Source of the DNA: Rikenellaceae bacterium
GTDB lineage: Bacteria > Bacteroidota > Bacteroidia > Bacteroidales > UBA932
Reading direction: 5' to 3'
Length of the DNA: 7,892 bases
Assembly (NCBI GenBank): GCA_900769735.1
Contig: CAAGHY010000071.1
Span: 1-7,892, forward strand
Position numbers and translations under genes: made by a program. The stretch's first letter is position 1, and every line of letters begins with the position of its first letter. This document shows, one piece after another, positions 7,184-7,892 of this stretch. Under the pieces are notes generated by a model, which was not told the DNA's origin, made no database searches, and saw only the letters and a list, made by a program, of their open reading frames with translations.

Positions 7184-7726
7184 ATGAATGTATATTTGGT
7201 AAGACATACATCGGTAGATGTACCCCGTGAAATGTGTTATGGCAGGAGTGATGTTCCTCTGAAGCCAACCTTCCCACAGGAAGCTGCATTGGTAAAGGAG
7301 AAACTGGACAATCTTTTTCCCGACAAATCCCTTCTTGATGCAGTCTGCACAAGTCCACTCAGCCGGTGTACCCGCCTGGCAGAGTTCTGTGGCTACGGTT
7401 TTGCTGTAAGGGAACCCCGTATCCTTGAGTTGAACTTTGGGGAATGGGAAATGCAGAACTACAATGAAATTACCGATCCTCATCTTCACGTATGGTTCAA
7501 GGACTGGATAAATGTCCGCCCTACTGGAGGCGAATCTTTCAGGGACCAGTATGAAAGGGTTTCAGAGTTCCTGCAGGAGCTTAAGGCGGAGGGGAAAGAG
7601 AATGTTCTCCTTTTCTGTCACGGTGGCGTACTTGCCTGCGCCAAAATCATCAGTGGGCAAATAGAGCCCAAAGATGCTTTCAGCAAGCTGGAGGATTACG
7701 GCAGTGTGATGCACATTACTATATAA
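7184..7726 (+). CDS. cobC: Alpha-ribazole phosphatase, histidine phosphatase superfamily
   Basis: This protein probably removes the 5'-phosphate from alpha-ribazole phosphate or from adenosylcobalamin phosphate, completing nucleotide-loop assembly. The 180-aa protein is a histidine phosphatase: LVRHTSV with phospho-acceptor His8 and Arg7, CTSPLSRC with Arg61, Glu82 in the ELNFGEWE motif, and FCHGGV with His146. The CYGRSDVPL segment (residues 18-26) is common in CobC proteins. Superfamily membership is certain. The specific substrate is inferred from its place as the last gene of a tight cobUTS cluster, 4 nt after cobS. No terminator is visible in the 38 nt between its stop and the insertion-sequence end. 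Confidence 0.9.
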   Translation: MNVYLVRHTSVDVPREMCYGRSDVPLKPTFPQEAALVKEKLDNLFPDKSLLDAVCTSPLSRCTRLAEFCGYGFAVREPRILELNFGEWEMQNYNEITDPHLHVWFKDWINVRPTGGESFRDQYERVSEFLQELKAEGKENVLLFCHGGVLACAKIISGQIEPKDAFSKLEDYGSVMHITI

Positions 7727-7764
7727 AACAATTGCAGTATGAAATAAGAAACCCGGATGCCTTT

Positions 7765-7892
7765 TGATGTGACCCCCAAAAGTTAGACGGTTTAACATTA
7801 TTAAGAGGCTGACTTAGATTGGAACAGAGCTCGGTATTGCACCGGGCGCTTCCCTTTTAGCCTCAGTTTGATTCTATCATTATTGTAGTAGC
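7765..7892 (-). mobile_element. Right end of an IS3-family insertion sequence, cut by the window edge
   Basis: The terminal inverted repeat begins near 7765 (TGATGTGACCCCCAAAAG...) and includes GACCCCCAAAAGTTAGAC (7771-7788), the type of end found on IS3-family elements of the IS150-like group in Bacteroidota. The exact boundary could instead be the TG at 7768. Inside lies the 3' end of the transposase gene, reading towards the repeat, so this is the right end of the element in its own orientation. The left end, the target duplication and the completeness of the element lie outside the window. It is inserted about 40 nt downstream of cobC. Confidence 0.85.
7801..7892 (-). CDS. IS3-family transposase OrfB, C-terminal fragment
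   Basis: Read on the minus strand, the last 29 codons before a TAA stop (7801-7803) begin YYNNDRIKLRLKGKRP and continue VQYRALFQSKSAS. The YYN-x-RI...LKG-x-P-x-x-YR pattern is the conserved end of the rve-type (DDE) integrase domain of IS3-family OrfB transposases, just after the catalytic glutamate helix. The rest of the gene, with the catalytic DDE residues and any orfA-orfB frameshift site, is beyond the window edge, so activity cannot be judged. The stop lies about 36 nt inside the element end, normal for this family. Confidence 0.9.
   Translation of the reverse strand, partial: YYNNDRIKLRLKGKRPVQYRALFQSKSAS

Noticed and set aside
7727..7764. Start of a fifth cob-operon gene after cobC (ATG at 7739)
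   Set aside because: The frame from that ATG stops after two codons, and no other start is followed by an open frame before the insertion-sequence end.

Overview
The window looks like chromosomal DNA from a member of the Bacteroidota, probably Bacteroidales. Three things point there. The SecA fragment has the long, lineage-typical segment around its preprotein cross-linking domain. The promoter before the cobalamin genes matches the Bacteroidota -7 consensus TAnnTTTG rather than an E. coli -10 box. Start codons lack clear Shine-Dalgarno sites. No genus is claimed. All complete genes lie on the + strand; the only minus-strand gene is an insertion-sequence fragment at the right edge.

Left half (1-4361): the 3' two thirds of secA (protein export ATPase), then an approximately 97-nt imperfect palindrome that begins at the secA stop codon, then a complete dihydrolipoyl dehydrogenase gene (lpdA). 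A small bactofilin gene follows 32 nt later. A clear intrinsic terminator at 4329-4361 closes the lpdA-bactofilin unit.

Middle (4362-4724): no convincing protein gene. The stretch holds three tandem 51-bp units (the last one cut short), each able to fold into a hairpin, with a compensatory base change between copies. Some shorter hairpins follow, then an AT-rich stretch with a strong Bacteroidota-type promoter directly before cobU. I found no cobalamin riboswitch.

Right half (4725-7726): a compact operon cobU-cobT-cobS-cobC with gaps of 3, 1 and 4 nt. The four products make up the nucleotide-loop assembly branch of cobalamin synthesis. CobU activates adenosylcobinamide to its GDP form, CobT makes alpha-ribazole phosphate from a lower-ligand base, CobS joins the two, and CobC removes the phosphate. 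This set serves either de novo synthesis or cobinamide salvage; the window does not show which.

Right edge (about 7765-7892): the right end of an IS3-family element, with its terminal inverted repeat and the last 29 codons of the transposase reading leftwards. It sits just downstream of cobC. Apart from the hairpin array and the secA-lpdA palindrome this is ordinary core-genome sequence, and I see no evidence for a new multi-gene system.
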